Positions 14,653 through 14,826 of a stretch of DNA of 14,826 nt are shown piece after piece. Location of the stretch: assembly GCA_964459065.1 (NCBI GenBank), contig CAYWMN010000076.1, positions 1 to 14,826 of the forward strand. The letters are read 5' to 3'. The notes beneath the pieces were generated by a model. It did no database searches and had not been told where the DNA came from. It saw only the letters and a list, made by a program, of their open reading frames with translations. The translations under genes and the position numbers were made by a program. Each line of letters starts with the position of its first letter. Position 1 is the first letter of the stretch. The DNA comes from JAMCXS01 sp964459065. Its GTDB lineage: Bacteria > Acidobacteriota > Terriglobia > UBA7540.

Positions 14653-14826
14653 CAGACGTTTTCCTTCCTTCGCATCCGGAGGCTCGTCAATTCCGCTTCC
14701 GGGCCTTCCGGGCGATCCCCCTGACCTGAGAGGGATCTTTCTTTCTTCATCATCTCTTCGGTTCCATGCCGGGCTGCAGCCAGGTTCCTATAGGAAATCA
14801 ATTCAATACCCAATTCTGCCACAAGC
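14652..14826 (-). CDS. 3' end of an unidentified gene coupled to the glycosyltransferase
   Basis: The minus strand is open for 57 codons from the right edge to a TGA at 14652-14654. The last base of that TGA is the first base of the GT2 ATG (TGATG). The tail reads LVAELGIELISYRNLAAARH and then a charged, probably disordered C-terminus rich in Glu, Lys, Arg and Gly. No family can be assigned from this fragment. The one-base overlap with the next start supports it being a genuine co-translated gene rather than a chance frame; the other two frames close quickly. Confidence 0.55.
   Translation of the reverse strand, partial: LVAELGIELISYRNLAAARHGTEEMMKKERSLSGQGDRPEGPEAELTSLRMRRKENV

Overview
The window is moderately GC-rich bacterial chromosome. 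It looks like Acidobacteriota: a large secreted glycoside hydrolase, a quinol-type nitric oxide reductase, a HpnD-like isoprenoid enzyme, and a small secreted His/Asn/Gly-rich protein of a kind I associate with that phylum. This assignment is inference; there is no rRNA or other phylogenetic marker here. No tRNA, rRNA, CRISPR array or intact insertion sequence was found.

Left part (1-1684): an accessory-looking stretch. It holds a truncated secreted protein running off the left edge, a possible 30-residue hydrophobic ORF overlapping its start, a small secreted basic protein (minus strand), and what may be the remains of a broken gene. Two direct repeats of about 40 bp (297-336 and 1170-1209), reminiscent of IS21-family ends, bracket the small secreted protein gene. 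Several clear inverted repeats lie between the genes.

Middle plus-strand run (1685-6321): a tightly packed probable operon. It encodes a quinol-dependent nitric oxide reductase (norZ/qNOR), then a three-helix membrane protein whose soluble segment has a Cys pattern like the zinc region of IS1182-type transposases, then a Tat-exported CehA/McbA-type (PHP-like) metallohydrolase. Gaps are 1 and 16 nt. The reductase reduces NO to N2O with quinol electrons in the membrane; the roles of the other two are unknown.

Minus-strand run (6567-11416): a receiver-only response regulator and a histidine phosphotransfer (HPt) protein with overlapping genes and no kinase in sight. Next comes a 478-bp gene-free stretch with strong, mutually exclusive hairpins. 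Upstream of that is a very large secreted protein joining a rhamnogalacturonan-lyase-type carbohydrate-binding domain to a GH38 alpha-mannosidase catalytic module.

Right part (11569-14826): an NAD-dependent sugar-nucleotide epimerase (minus), a divergent HpnD-like squalene/phytoene synthase (plus), a convergent membrane-anchored GT2 glycosyltransferase (minus), and the 3' end of another minus-strand gene coupled to it through a TGATG overlap. This part suggests lipid-carrier, surface-sugar and isoprenoid metabolism.
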